This document shows, piece after piece, positions 9,271 through 17,921 of a DNA stretch of 64,000 bases. The stretch comes from an uncultured Ferrimonas sp. Its GTDB lineage: Bacteria; Pseudomonadota; Gammaproteobacteria; Enterobacterales; Shewanellaceae. The notes under the pieces were generated by a model, which was not told the origin of the DNA, ran no database searches, and worked only from the letters and a program-made list of their open reading frames with translations. Position 1 is the first letter of the stretch, and every line of letters begins with the position of its first letter. The stretch spans positions 238,432 through 302,431 of the forward strand of contig NZ_CANLCI010000001.1 of assembly GCF_947489035.1 (NCBI RefSeq), read 5' to 3'. Made by a program: the position numbers and the translations under genes.

Positions 9271-11592
9271 CTAAAAGCCCAACCCCAATTGATTTGAGAG
9301 CAGCTGATCGAAGCTGTCATTGCTCAGCGCCAGAATAGGTTCCACGATCGGTCGGATCTGCTTATCGATGTAATGCTGATGATCCAAGGGCAGCGCTTGC
9401 TGTTCGTAGGCCACGGCACCGTGGGCGGTGATCCCATAACGAATGGTGCTGCCTTTGCGGTACTTTTGCTGGCCACAGGCGAGATTGGCTTGGGTGGCCG
9501 CATGCACATGGGGGGCATTGGCTTGATAATCGGCCAACGGCCGCCGCAGCCGTTTCTTATAAATCAGCTTGCTGTCGTGCTGGCCATCTTGCACTTGGCT
9601 GACTAAGGCTTTAATTAGGGGCTTGATCGGCTGATTGGCAAACCAGGCTCGATACAGCTGTTGTTGAAATTCCCGCGCCAGTGGCGTCCAGTCGCTGCGA
9701 ACGGTTTCCATCCCTTTAAAGACCAGCTCGGTCTTGTTGTTCTGCTCAATTACGCCCACATAACGTTTTTTGCTGCCCTTTTCTGAACCGCGGATCGTCG
9801 GCATAAAGAAGTGGCGATAATGGCTTTCGTATTCCAATTCAAGGGCACTCTCTAGCCCAAGCTGCTGCAGCTGTTGGCGCCAATTGTCGTTTACCATCTT
9901 CACCAGCTGCGGGCCAATGGCCTGCGCCTGCTGCGGCGTAAGCTGATCGCCCACGTGAACAAAGGTGGAATCGGTGTCGCCGTAGATCACCCGATAGCCC
10001 TTGGCTTCTATCCACGCTCGGGTTTGTTTCATGATTTGGTGGCCCCGCAACGTAATCGAACTGGCCAGATGGGGATGGTGAAAACGGCAGCCCCCTGCCC
10101 CCAACACGCCATAGAATGAGTTCATCAAAATTTTAATCGCCTGCGACAGCGGCTGATCCTTGGCTTGCTTGGCCAGTTCTCGCTGCTGCGCCAGCTCGGC
10201 CACAATTTCGGGCAACCGGTGTTGTTGGCGATGAAAGTAAGCGCCGCGAAAGCCTTCAACTCGATCTTGGGGCGGAGCGACTGCGCCGCTCACCATTCCC
10301 ATCGGATCAATCAAAAAAGAGCGAATAATTGAGGGATAAAGGCTTTTAAAGTCGAGCACCAAGACGTTTTGAAAACGGCCGGGCACCGAATCCATCACGT
10401 AGCCACCGGGGCTGGGCTCGATATCGGTATCCAACAGATCGGGGGCAACAAAACCGGCACGGTGCAGCAGCGGCAGATAGCGAAAGGTAAAGGCCGCCAC
10501 CGAGCCGCCAAGGCGATCCAGCTCAATACCGGTGATTTGCCCCCGCGCCAACACAAATTCCAACAATTTGGTTTTGGCGAAGATCCGCCACACCAACTCG
10601 CAATCTTTCAGGTTGTAATGCGCCAGCGCCGGTTTGTTGTGGTGAAAGTTGTGTTCAATTTCGTCCATGCGATTGGCGCTGTCGTCGCAGACTTTGCCTT
10701 CACCCAGCAGCTCAAACGCGACATTATCTAACGCAAAACTGTCGAAGTGGTAAAAGGCCGCCCGCAACCACTCGATCCCATCCAGCACCAAACGGCCACT
10801 GATGTTGCATTCTCGCCCTGGCCCTGCCCGCTCTTGCCAGCGCGGTTCACTGCCATCGCGGCCAAGGCTTAAACGCAAACGGTGTACGGCGGCGCGGCGC
10901 TGCAATAACGCCAAATCAAAGCTGGCCACCGCCCACCCAATGATGCCGTCGGGATCAAAGCGTTCAAACCAATCAAGCACGCCATGCAATAACGCCGCTT
11001 CATCGGCAACATAATGCAGGTAATCTGGGCTCGGCTGCTGAGTTGGCTGCCCCACCATCAGCACCCGTTTATCGGCGTCGCTATAAAAGCCGACGCTGTA
11101 CAACACCCCATCACGGCTGCATTCGATGTCCAGCGACACCAATTTAGGTTGATGGTTTGGTGCACCGGGCTTGGCGGCCACTATCTGGTTGTCTTGGCTG
11201 CGGACGGTCATGGCACCACGCACAAAGCGTTCCATTAAGAAGCGATCGCAGCTGCGGATATCCGCTTCTAACAAGGGCCAGCCCATGCTTTGGCCGTGCT
11301 GTTTTAGCTTCTGCCACAGCGACTGCTGATACACGTACAGCCCCAACACCGGCTGCAATTGGAAGTTTTGCGCGGCAATAGGCTTAAGCTGCCAGCCTTT
11401 ATGGTTGGCTAAAAACTGCCGCCACAGGGATTCATGCTGCGCCAAGATAAAGGCTTGCCATGGCTGCGATGGGGCAACCACGCAGTGGGGCTGCTGTTCG
11501 CCACTGAGCCAATACACCAGCTCTAAGCCGGTGGCCGTTGCCCGTTGTTCGCGGCCAAGCAGCCAGCCATCAATAATTACTTCGTTTTGCAT
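9271..11592 (-). CDS. polB: DNA polymerase II (family B, SOS-induced)
   Basis: A 773-residue family-B DNA polymerase with 3'-5' exonuclease; the E. coli enzyme has 783. It copies past lesions and restarts forks in the SOS response. Exo I motif LVSLDIECS (Asp155, Glu157), motif A DFKSLYPSI (413-421), motif B KILMNSFYG (487-495) and motif C YGDTDS (537-542) are all intact, so both activities should be present. The N-terminal LMERF pattern near residue 118 matches Pol II. Start ATG at 11592 is chosen over the longer frame from 11700 because the homologous N-terminus begins there and the extra codons would lie across the divergent LexA-box promoter. It is transcribed away from dinG from a shared 73-base intergenic region. 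Confidence 0.95.
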   Translation of the reverse strand: MQNEVIIDGWLLGREQRATATGLELVYWLSGEQQPHCVVAPSQPWQAFILAQHESLWRQFLANHKGWQLKPIAAQNFQLQPVLGLYVYQQSLWQKLKQHGQSMGWPLLEADIRSCDRFLMERFVRGAMTVRSQDNQIVAAKPGAPNHQPKLVSLDIECSRDGVLYSVGFYSDADKRVLMVGQPTQQPSPDYLHYVADEAALLHGVLDWFERFDPDGIIGWAVASFDLALLQRRAAVHRLRLSLGRDGSEPRWQERAGPGRECNISGRLVLDGIEWLRAAFYHFDSFALDNVAFELLGEGKVCDDSANRMDEIEHNFHHNKPALAHYNLKDCELVWRIFAKTKLLEFVLARGQITGIELDRLGGSVAAFTFRYLPLLHRAGFVAPDLLDTDIEPSPGGYVMDSVPGRFQNVLVLDFKSLYPSIIRSFLIDPMGMVSGAVAPPQDRVEGFRGAYFHRQQHRLPEIVAELAQQRELAKQAKDQPLSQAIKILMNSFYGVLGAGGCRFHHPHLASSITLRGHQIMKQTRAWIEAKGYRVIYGDTDSTFVHVGDQLTPQQAQAIGPQLVKMVNDNWRQQLQQLGLESALELEYESHYRHFFMPTIRGSEKGSKKRYVGVIEQNNKTELVFKGMETVRSDWTPLAREFQQQLYRAWFANQPIKPLIKALVSQVQDGQHDSKLIYKKRLRRPLADYQANAPHVHAATQANLACGQQKYRKGSTIRYGITAHGAVAYEQQALPLDHQHYIDKQIRPIVEPILALSNDSFDQLLSNQLGLGF

Positions 11593-11612
11593 CTGCCTAT
11601 TGTCATTAACCA

Positions 11613-11628
11613 CTGTTAATATGTACAG
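11613..11628. promoter_or_regulatory. LexA (SOS) box shared by polB and dinG
   Basis: CTGT-TAATATGT-ACAG fits the gammaproteobacterial LexA consensus CTGT-N8-ACAG exactly, with AT-rich centre. It lies 21 bases before the polB ATG and 38 before the dinG ATG, in the middle of the divergent promoter region, so one operator can repress both genes. Both are LexA-controlled in E. coli, where they are not neighbours. Confidence 0.9.
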
Positions 11629-11665
11629 CCATATTCCCGCTCCCCTAGAGAAACTCGGATCGCCA

Positions 11666-13741
11666 ATGCTCAGTGACAAAGTCAAACACGCCACCCGCAC
11701 TGCTTATAACAACGTTGCTGAGGCGATCCCGAACTTTGTCCGCCGCAAAGAGCAGAACTATCTGATCGCGGAAATTGCCAAAACCTTTGCCGGCAGTTAC
11801 GACAAAGAGCGGCGCATTGTGGTGTGCCAAGCGGGCACCGGTACCGGCAAATCCCTCGCCTACGCCTTGGGTGCCCTGCCGCTGGCGTTGGCGCAGGGAA
11901 AAAAGATCTGCATCTCAACCGCTACCGTGGCGCTGCAAGAGCAGCTGGTGAACAAAGATCTGCCCATGTTAATGCGCCACAGCGGCCTTGATTTCAAATA
12001 TGGCTTGGCAAAAGGTCGCCAGCGTTACGTGTGCCTGTCTAAGTTGGAACTGCTGGCTGGGGAAGTGCCGGCGGATCAACAGGCGCTGTTTGAAACCAAA
12101 CCCGCCGATGGCGACGTGAAGATGTTGCAGCGGTTGCACCATGCCTATCACGAGGGCAAATGGGACGGCGAAGTGGATGCCGTGCCGGAACCCGTGCCAG
12201 ATTATTTGTGGAGTCAGATCGCCTCGGATAAGCACAGCTGCAATCGACAGCTACCTGCGCACCGCCAATGCCCGTTTCACAAAAGCCGCGACAACATGGA
12301 CAGCTGGGACGTGTTGATCATCAACCACAGCTTGCTGATGGCGGATCTGGAACTTGGCGGTGGGGTGATCCTGCCGGATCCCGACAGCATGTATTACGTC
12401 TTGGATGAAGCCCACCACTTGCCCACGGTGGCACGGGATTTTTCGGCCGCTAATGCACAGCTCAAGGGCTCGGTTGAAACCCTCAACAAGCTAGAGAAAC
12501 TGGCGCACAAGTTAGCGCGAGAGCTGGCCTCGGATAAAGCGGCGGTGCTGGCCACGGATCTGTCCGAGGAGATCAGCAACCAAAATGAAGGGATCGGCCA
12601 CCTGCAATCGTTTTGCGACAACAACCTGCAACTGTTCAATAACGAAGATCTGCGCCACCGATTTAGTGGCGGGGTGCTGCCAGAGGCGATAGTGACGTTG
12701 GCGGAAAACCTGTTTCGTTCCTCCAGCGAATCGATGAAGAAACTGGGCAAGCTGCAACAGATGCTGATGGAAGCGATCAAAGATGGCGAGCTGAAAAGCC
12801 ATAAAGCGGAACCGTTGGTTGCTGAGGTTGGCTTTTCGATGCAGCGACTTGAGGGGCAAAACTGCACCTGGATGATGCTGACTAAACCCGTACCAGAGCG
12901 GGGCGCGCCACAAGCCCGCTGGATTGAAAAGTTGGAAGGCAAACGCGACGATTTTTTGATCTGCGCTTCGCCAATTGAGATCGGCTTTATGCTGGAAGAC
13001 ATGCTGTGGAGCAAAGCCGCCGGGGTGGCATTGATGTCGGCCACCTTAATGGCGCTGGGCAGCTTCGATCATTACCGTCATCAAGTGGGGCTTCGCAGTG
13101 ACGACGGCACCCGCTTTATCAACCTGCCCTCGCCGTTTAATTATCAAGAAAACGCCACGTTGTTTATCCCCAAGATGGCCGTAGAGCCGAGCCACGATGA
13201 TTTTAGCGATGAACTGAATAAGCGGATCCCCGAACTGCTGGACGAGCAACAAGCCAGTTTGGTGTTGTTTACCTCTTACCGACAGATGGAATCCGTGGCC
13301 GATTCGCTGCGGCGCTTTAAGCGCCTGCCGGTGCTGGTGCAAGGGGAAGCGCCGCGACAGGAGATCATCGATCAACACAAGGCGCGCATCGATGCGGGTA
13401 AGCCATCGATCTTATTTGGCACCAGCAGTTTCTCGGAAGGGATGGATCTGCCCGGCGACTACCTAACCAACTTGATCATTACTCGATTGCCGTTTTCGGT
13501 GCCCACTTCGCCCGTGGATCAAGCCCACGCCGAATACGTTAAAGCCCGTGGCGGCAACCCGTTCTTGCAGCTAACGGTGCCAGAGGCCGCAAAAAAACTG
13601 GTGCAAGCCTGTGGCCGCTTACTGCGTAACGAACAGGATTATGGCAGGATCACCATCCTCGACCGCCGTTTGGTGAGCAAACGGTACGGCAGTTCGTTAC
13701 TTGACTCTCTGCCTGATTATCGCCGACATATCGAATATTGA
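11666..13741 (+). CDS. dinG: DinG ATP-dependent helicase (SOS-induced), one Fe-S ligand apparently missing
   Basis: A 691-residue XPD-like superfamily-2 helicase that unwinds 5'-tailed duplexes, D-loops and R-loops. Walker A AGTGTGKS (residues 56-63), DEAH-type box VLDEAHH (near 246) and motif VI QACGRLLRN are intact. E. coli DinG binds a 4Fe-4S cluster with four cysteines. Here I find YVC, HSC and QCPF, but the middle cysteine of the C-x4-C-x5-C block is absent and the spacing is one shorter (C-x9-C, containing a His). Start ATG at 11666: the in-frame ATG at 11621 lies inside the LexA operator, and the ORF further upstream overlaps polB. The TSUP gene follows after 24 bases. Confidence 0.93.
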   Translation: MLSDKVKHATRTAYNNVAEAIPNFVRRKEQNYLIAEIAKTFAGSYDKERRIVVCQAGTGTGKSLAYALGALPLALAQGKKICISTATVALQEQLVNKDLPMLMRHSGLDFKYGLAKGRQRYVCLSKLELLAGEVPADQQALFETKPADGDVKMLQRLHHAYHEGKWDGEVDAVPEPVPDYLWSQIASDKHSCNRQLPAHRQCPFHKSRDNMDSWDVLIINHSLLMADLELGGGVILPDPDSMYYVLDEAHHLPTVARDFSAANAQLKGSVETLNKLEKLAHKLARELASDKAAVLATDLSEEISNQNEGIGHLQSFCDNNLQLFNNEDLRHRFSGGVLPEAIVTLAENLFRSSSESMKKLGKLQQMLMEAIKDGELKSHKAEPLVAEVGFSMQRLEGQNCTWMMLTKPVPERGAPQARWIEKLEGKRDDFLICASPIEIGFMLEDMLWSKAAGVALMSATLMALGSFDHYRHQVGLRSDDGTRFINLPSPFNYQENATLFIPKMAVEPSHDDFSDELNKRIPELLDEQQASLVLFTSYRQMESVADSLRRFKRLPVLVQGEAPRQEIIDQHKARIDAGKPSILFGTSSFSEGMDLPGDYLTNLIITRLPFSVPTSPVDQAHAEYVKARGGNPFLQLTVPEAAKKLVQACGRLLRNEQDYGRITILDRRLVSKRYGSSLLDSLPDYRRHIEY

Positions 13742-13765
13742 GCCTGGCTCAGAAGGAGTAATACC

Positions 13766-14539
13766 GTGGAGCTGGCTCTCTCATTAGATGTAATTTTGGC
13801 GTTGGCAGCGGTGGCCTTTGCCGCCGGTTTTGTTGATGCCATCGCCGGTGGTGGTGGGCTATTAACCATCCCGGCGTTAATGACCGCCGGATTGCCGCCC
13901 CATATGGCACTGGGCACCAATAAATTGGCCGCCAGCTTTGGCAGCGCCATTGCCGGCTGGACCTTCTATCGCAAGCAACTGTTCACCCCCTCTTTTTGGA
14001 AGCGATCCGTTCTCGCGACCTTTATTGGCGCCGCCCTTGGCACCTTGGTGGTCAGTGCGGTAAGCGTGGCGTGGCTGGATCGGCTGTTGCCGCTGCTGAT
14101 TATGGTTATTGCGCTGTACACCCTGTGCAGTAAAAGCCCAAACGAAGATCAACACCAGCTGCCCAAACGCACCGTCAAAATCCTTCGCACCCAATGGTGG
14201 CAAGGCCTGAGCATCGGCTTCTACGATGGGTTTGCCGGCCCCGGCACCGGCGCCTTTTGGGTGGTGTCGAATATGGTGCTGTACAAAATGAGCATTTTGC
14301 TAAGCTCTGGCTTAGCCCGCTGCATGAACTTTGTCAGCAACGCCACCTCATTGGGGTTCTTTATCGGCTTAGGCTATGTGGATTTTGGCATTGGCATCAC
14401 CATGGGCTCGGCCTTAATGGCGGGCGCTTGGCTTGGGGCCCATTCCGCCATCCGCTTTGGCGGCCGCTTTATCCGACCGGTATTTATTACCGTGGTTTTG
14501 ATCATCGCCGCCAAACTGGCATGGGAAGCCTGGTTATGA
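13766..14539 (+). CDS. TSUP (TauE/SafE) family membrane transporter, YfcA-like
   Basis: A 257-residue protein of about eight membrane helices with the two family motifs, FAAGFVDAIAGGGGLLTIPAL near the N-terminus and GFYDGFAGPGTGAFW near residue 155, which mark the inverted-repeat halves of TSUP permeases. Members export or import sulfur-containing organic anions; the substrate here is unknown. The start is GTG at 13766, supported by AAGGAG eight bases upstream. The stop overlaps the priC start by four bases (ATGA), so translation is coupled. It sits between dinG and priC, which suggests one SOS-promoter-driven transcript, although a transporter has no obvious SOS role. Confidence 0.9.
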   Translation: MELALSLDVILALAAVAFAAGFVDAIAGGGGLLTIPALMTAGLPPHMALGTNKLAASFGSAIAGWTFYRKQLFTPSFWKRSVLATFIGAALGTLVVSAVSVAWLDRLLPLLIMVIALYTLCSKSPNEDQHQLPKRTVKILRTQWWQGLSIGFYDGFAGPGTGAFWVVSNMVLYKMSILLSSGLARCMNFVSNATSLGFFIGLGYVDFGIGITMGSALMAGAWLGAHSAIRFGGRFIRPVFITVVLIIAAKLAWEAWL

Positions 14540-15159
14540 AAAACCCACAGCTGCAACAACTGAAGCAAAAACTGGCGCAACTGGAACAACAGGTGCAATT
14601 TCACGACGCGCAATTGTCGGCCAGCGATAAAAAATGGCTAAACAACCGCAGCCGTTTTCACGATCAGCTGTTTGATCAGCAAGGGGCAACCTTAGGCGGA
14701 TGTTTAACGGTGCTGAATAAAGATCTTAAACAGATAGAGCAGATGCTGTCGCTTGGGGTCAAAGGCGATGCACTGGATCTGGCTTGCCAACGGTTCAGTA
14801 ATCGCTTTGAAGCGGTACTGCAAGCCATTGCCAACACCCCCACGGTTGCCCGTGGTTTGCAGCAAACGGCACGGCGTCGCAGTCACAAGCGCGGCGACAG
14901 CCAGTACCAATGGATCGCCCGTTCGGTGATGAATTCCAGCCACCAACTTTATGACGAACTTCGCAAACATCAAAATTGGGACAACCAATTACAGCAGAAG
15001 ATCGCTCAGCTGGAACAAAATCTTGACATTTATCAAGGTAAAGACAAAATCGAACAGCAAAATATTATCTTGCAAACCCACCAACGGCTGGGCAAATGCC
15101 GCCAAGCGATCAGCTACATAGAACAACGCATTGCGTGGCTAGAAAAAGGCCGCGATTAA
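14536..15159 (+). CDS. priC: PriC-type primosomal replication restart protein
   Basis: A 207-residue, basic, all-helical protein. The patterns SRFHDQLFDQQGATLGGCL (residues ~38-56) and RLGKCRQAISYIEQRIAWL at the C-terminus match the PriC family (E. coli PriC has 175 residues), which reloads DnaB helicase on abandoned forks by binding SSB and ssDNA. The extra length is at the N-terminus and in a central basic segment with ARRRSHKRG. Start ATG at 14536 overlaps the TSUP stop; the long upstream extension of this frame only reads through the TSUP gene. Its position behind dinG and opposite polB makes a small genome-maintenance cluster. Confidence 0.85.
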   Translation: MKNPQLQQLKQKLAQLEQQVQFHDAQLSASDKKWLNNRSRFHDQLFDQQGATLGGCLTVLNKDLKQIEQMLSLGVKGDALDLACQRFSNRFEAVLQAIANTPTVARGLQQTARRRSHKRGDSQYQWIARSVMNSSHQLYDELRKHQNWDNQLQQKIAQLEQNLDIYQGKDKIEQQNIILQTHQRLGKCRQAISYIEQRIAWLEKGRD

Positions 15160-15175
15160 ACTATTTGGAGCCCCA

Positions 15176-15964
15176 ATGAAAAAGGCACTTGCTACCGCCA
15201 TGCTGGTGATCTCACCGATCACCTTGGCTGGCACCTTAACCATCCCGCAAGAATTTGAATTCATCGCTATTAACGGCAAAAGCGTCAGCTCCTCTTTGTT
15301 TAGCCACAACGATGAAGAAGCGTTGATCGACGGCAACAATAAGATTGCTCTGCAGTACAAAGATCTGATCCGCGAAGAGATCGGCGATGGCCACGTAAAA
15401 GTAAAGTCGGCCCCGTTTGTGATCAGCTTTCACGCCAGCGACGACATCGACTACCGCCTAAAAACGGCGATAGAGATTGCTGATCAAGAGCAAGCCGAAG
15501 CGTTTGCCAAGCAGCCACAACTGCACGTAACCACCAGCCAAGGCGCTGCGGTCGAATTTACACTGGAGATGTCTGACAGCCACGAGCGCGGGATCTTCAA
15601 TCAGCTGATGGGCCAATACCCGAACGCCGAAGCCAGCTCTGTTGCCGCCACCGGTGGCGCTGCAGCAGCGGCCACACAGGCACCGGCAGCACAGATGGCT
15701 CAAGCCACCGCCCCTGTTGTGGTTGCCCCTGCACCAACGGTTGCCAACCAACCACACAGCATGCTGCAGTACTGGTGGCAAGAGGCCGACAGTGCCACTC
15801 GCAACGCCTTTACCGGTTGGGCAGTGCAGCACTTGGTGAGCCAAGATGCGCCGCAGCAGAGCAACAGCGATAACCAAACGCAAAACATGCTGCACTACTG
15901 GTTTATCAAAGCCGACCAACAGACTCGTAAAACCTTTATGAGCTGGGCCATCCAAAACCTGTAA
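15176..15964 (+). CDS. DUF2057 (YccT-like) secreted protein with duplicated C-terminal motif
   Basis: A 262-residue exported protein. A signal peptide (MKKALATAMLVISPITLAG) is followed by the DUF2057 domain (~20-140), typified by TIPQEFEFIAINGK and NKIALQYKDLIREE. A low-complexity Ala/Pro/Gln linker (~152-195) leads to two 25-residue copies of the same motif: MLQYWWQEAD...WAVQHL (196-220) and MLHYWFIKAD...WAIQNL (238-262). YccT proteins affect the envelope and curli in enterobacteria, but no mechanism is known to me for this family. It begins 16 bases after priC and ends at a strong terminator, so it is the last gene of the dinG run. Confidence 0.85.
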   Translation: MKKALATAMLVISPITLAGTLTIPQEFEFIAINGKSVSSSLFSHNDEEALIDGNNKIALQYKDLIREEIGDGHVKVKSAPFVISFHASDDIDYRLKTAIEIADQEQAEAFAKQPQLHVTTSQGAAVEFTLEMSDSHERGIFNQLMGQYPNAEASSVAATGGAAAAATQAPAAQMAQATAPVVVAPAPTVANQPHSMLQYWWQEADSATRNAFTGWAVQHLVSQDAPQQSNSDNQTQNMLHYWFIKADQQTRKTFMSWAIQNL

Positions 15965-15973
15965 TCCCCCCCT

Positions 15974-15999
15974 AAGCCGAGCCCAGTGCTCGGCTTTTT
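15974..15999 (+). terminator. Terminator of the dinG-TSUP-priC-DUF2057 run
   Basis: Perfect stem AAGCCGAGC/GCTCGGCTT with loop CCAGT followed by TTTTT. Confidence 0.9.
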
Positions 16000-16008
16000 A
16001 ATGCCGAC

Positions 16009-16926
16009 GTGATGATCCCAACTGTCTTCCACCCTATCTATTCGCAGCTGCCGTTACCGGCAACGCACCGCTACCCAATTCAAAAGTATCAACTGCTGCA
16101 TCAAGATCTGCTGCAGCGGGGCTTAATCAGCGCCCACCACTGCACTACCCCTGCCCCACTGACCGCCGCTGACATCAAACGGGTGCACCACAGCGATTAT
16201 GTCGAGGCGGTATTAACCGGCCAGTTAGCCAAAGCAGCCGAGCGCCGCATTGGCTTTCCCTGGAGCCACGCACTGGCGCAGCGCTGTTTGATCTCCTGTG
16301 GCGGCACTTGGCAAACGGTGCAGCAAGCCCATCAGTACGGGATCAGCTTGCACCTGTCTGGGGGCTATCATCATGCCCACCATCACTTTGGCTCTGGCTA
16401 CTGCGTCTTTAACGATTTGGTGATTGCCGCACAGTTGGCGCTGGATCAGCAGTTGGCGCAGCGGGTGTTGATCTTTGATTGCGATGTGCATCAGGGCGAT
16501 GGCACCGCCACCTTAACCCGTGATAACCCCGACATCATCAGCGTGTCGCTGCATTGCCAACGGAACTTCCCGAGCCGGAAAGCGCAGTCCGACATCGACA
16601 TTCCGCTGGACAACGATCTGGATGACCGTGGCTATCTGGCCACATTGACCGAAGTGTTGCCTTGGGCACTGGACTTATATCAACCGGATCTGGTTATCTA
16701 CGATGCGGGCGTAGACATTCACCAACACGATCGATTGGGCTACCTCAAGGTGACCGATCAGGGGTTATTGCAACGAGACAAGTTGGTGATCGCCCAATGC
16801 AAACAACGACAACTGCCACTAGCGGCTGTTATTGGAGGTGGGTATGCTGTTGAGCAGCAAGAGCTTATTCCCCGCCACCGGCAACTGTTTATTGCCGCTG
16901 AGCAGGTATGGGGCAACCAGCAATAG
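16009..16926 (+). CDS. Histone-deacetylase-fold hydrolase (AcuC/HDAC family)
   Basis: A 305-residue zinc-dependent amidohydrolase of the class that contains histone deacetylases, AcuC and acetylpolyamine amidohydrolases. Active-site signatures are SGGYHHAHHHFGSGYCVFND (about residues 117-136, with the charge-relay histidines), DCDVHQGDGT (about 160-169, with a zinc Asp and His) and DAGVD (about 230, with the other zinc Asp). The general tyrosine loop is replaced by IGGGYA near residue 277. Bacterial substrates are acetylated lysines, polyamines or metabolites; which one cannot be told here. The start is GTG 16009 or ATG 16012. A strong terminator precedes it and ComFB follows after ten bases. 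Confidence 0.9.
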   Translation: MMIPTVFHPIYSQLPLPATHRYPIQKYQLLHQDLLQRGLISAHHCTTPAPLTAADIKRVHHSDYVEAVLTGQLAKAAERRIGFPWSHALAQRCLISCGGTWQTVQQAHQYGISLHLSGGYHHAHHHFGSGYCVFNDLVIAAQLALDQQLAQRVLIFDCDVHQGDGTATLTRDNPDIISVSLHCQRNFPSRKAQSDIDIPLDNDLDDRGYLATLTEVLPWALDLYQPDLVIYDAGVDIHQHDRLGYLKVTDQGLLQRDKLVIAQCKQRQLPLAAVIGGGYAVEQQELIPRHRQLFIAAEQVWGNQQ

Positions 16927-16936
16927 GAAGCGCAAG

Positions 16937-17200
16937 ATGGAATGGGATATCCGTAATTACTACGAATACTTGGTAAAGCAAGCCATCGTAGATCGTGGCA
17001 TTCATAAAACAATGAACGAAGATGAGCTGCTGGATTTAGTCTGCTTAGCCTTAAACAAGCTGCCCGCCCGTTACATTCGGTTTCACGTTGATATGGCCAA
17101 CTACTTGGCCGGTGAACAACGGCAAGCCATGGATCAGCAAGTGGACGATGCCCTTGCCCAATCCCTTCAGTTTTTGGCCCACAACCCGCGCCAAGAGTAG
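16937..17200 (+). CDS. ComFB family small protein
   Basis: An 87-residue soluble protein with the ComFB family features: NYYEYLVKQAI near the N-terminus and a central CLALNKLPARYIRF motif with the conserved cysteine and the LNxLPxxY core. ComFB was named from the Bacillus comF competence operon; homologues in cyanobacteria bind cyclic dinucleotides, and the role in gammaproteobacteria is not established. GGAAG precedes the ATG at 16937 by seven bases. The gene is probably co-transcribed with the HDAC-fold gene just upstream. A possible link to the c-di-GMP-controlled lap operon elsewhere in the window is speculation. Confidence 0.8.
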   Translation: MEWDIRNYYEYLVKQAIVDRGIHKTMNEDELLDLVCLALNKLPARYIRFHVDMANYLAGEQRQAMDQQVDDALAQSLQFLAHNPRQE

Positions 17201-17258
17201 TTGCAATTGCGCCATGAGCCTTTACTCTATGGCGCCCTTTTCTGAACTCAAGCTGTTA

Positions 17259-17921
17259 ATGAAATCCCTGCTATTTATCGCTTTCTCGCTGCTGGCTGGC
17301 GTAGCTAACGCCGCGCCAACGGAATTTACGGCCTCTTACCGCGCCTACAGTGCTGGCCTGCCCTGCGGCAAAGGCAGCTTGAGTTTGCGCCAGCTCGACG
17401 ATGGCCGCTACGAGTACCGCGCCAAGGGCAAAGCCTGCGTGCTCAGCCAGTCGCTGGATCACTACAGCCGCTTCCAACTGGCGCCATTACAAGGCGATGA
17501 ATACCAAAGCCAGTTTTCCGGCTGGTTTAGCCAGCGCTTACTGCAAGGGCAGCAGCAAGATGGCCATTATGCGGTTACGCTCAACGGCGAACCGTTAACC
17601 ACCGAATTATTTCCTGCGGCAACGCTCGAGCCCACCATCATGATGTACCAGCTGGGCCACAGCCAACAATCGCAGCAGCTCAGTTACACCTGGGGCGAAG
17701 AAACCCGTGATTACTGGTTTGAATACCAAGGCAGTGAAGTGATCGACACGAAGTTAGGGCCGCTGCTCACCCACAAATACCAGCAAGATCACCCCAACGA
17801 AAGCCGCATCGCCACCTTGTGGTTCAGCCCGAAATACGATGGCCTTATGGTGCAAGCCAAAGTCAGTCGCCTTGGGGTGTCTTGGGTTAATTTTGTGATT
17901 AACGAATACCAAAGCCACTGA
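17259..17921 (+). CDS. DUF3108 domain exported protein
   Basis: A 220-residue exported protein. Its signal peptide (MKSLLFIAFSLLAGVANAA) is followed by a DUF3108 beta-rich domain with the conserved pattern FTASYRAYSAGLPCGKGSLSL and a C-terminal VQAKVSRLGVSWVNFVINEY. Two cysteines (in PCGKG and KACVL) could form a disulfide. DUF3108 proteins are periplasmic or outer-membrane-associated with no known catalytic role. The ATG at 17259 is chosen for the signal peptide; there is no strong ribosome site and the frame is open further upstream. The stop overlaps the next start by one base (TGATG). Confidence 0.82.
   Translation: MKSLLFIAFSLLAGVANAAPTEFTASYRAYSAGLPCGKGSLSLRQLDDGRYEYRAKGKACVLSQSLDHYSRFQLAPLQGDEYQSQFSGWFSQRLLQGQQQDGHYAVTLNGEPLTTELFPAATLEPTIMMYQLGHSQQSQQLSYTWGEETRDYWFEYQGSEVIDTKLGPLLTHKYQQDHPNESRIATLWFSPKYDGLMVQAKVSRLGVSWVNFVINEYQSH

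Noticed and set aside
12394..13044. 216-codon antisense ORF in dinG
   Set aside because: Shadow of a GC-rich gene with strong third-position bias; no ribosome site and no domain.
9271..13741. Upstream-extended frames for polB (from 11700) and dinG (from 11405)
   Set aside because: Each extension runs through the divergent neighbour and the LexA operator; homologous N-termini begin at 11592 and 11666.
14194..14535. N-terminal extension of priC
   Set aside because: Reads the TSUP gene in another frame; PriC similarity starts after the ATG at 14536.
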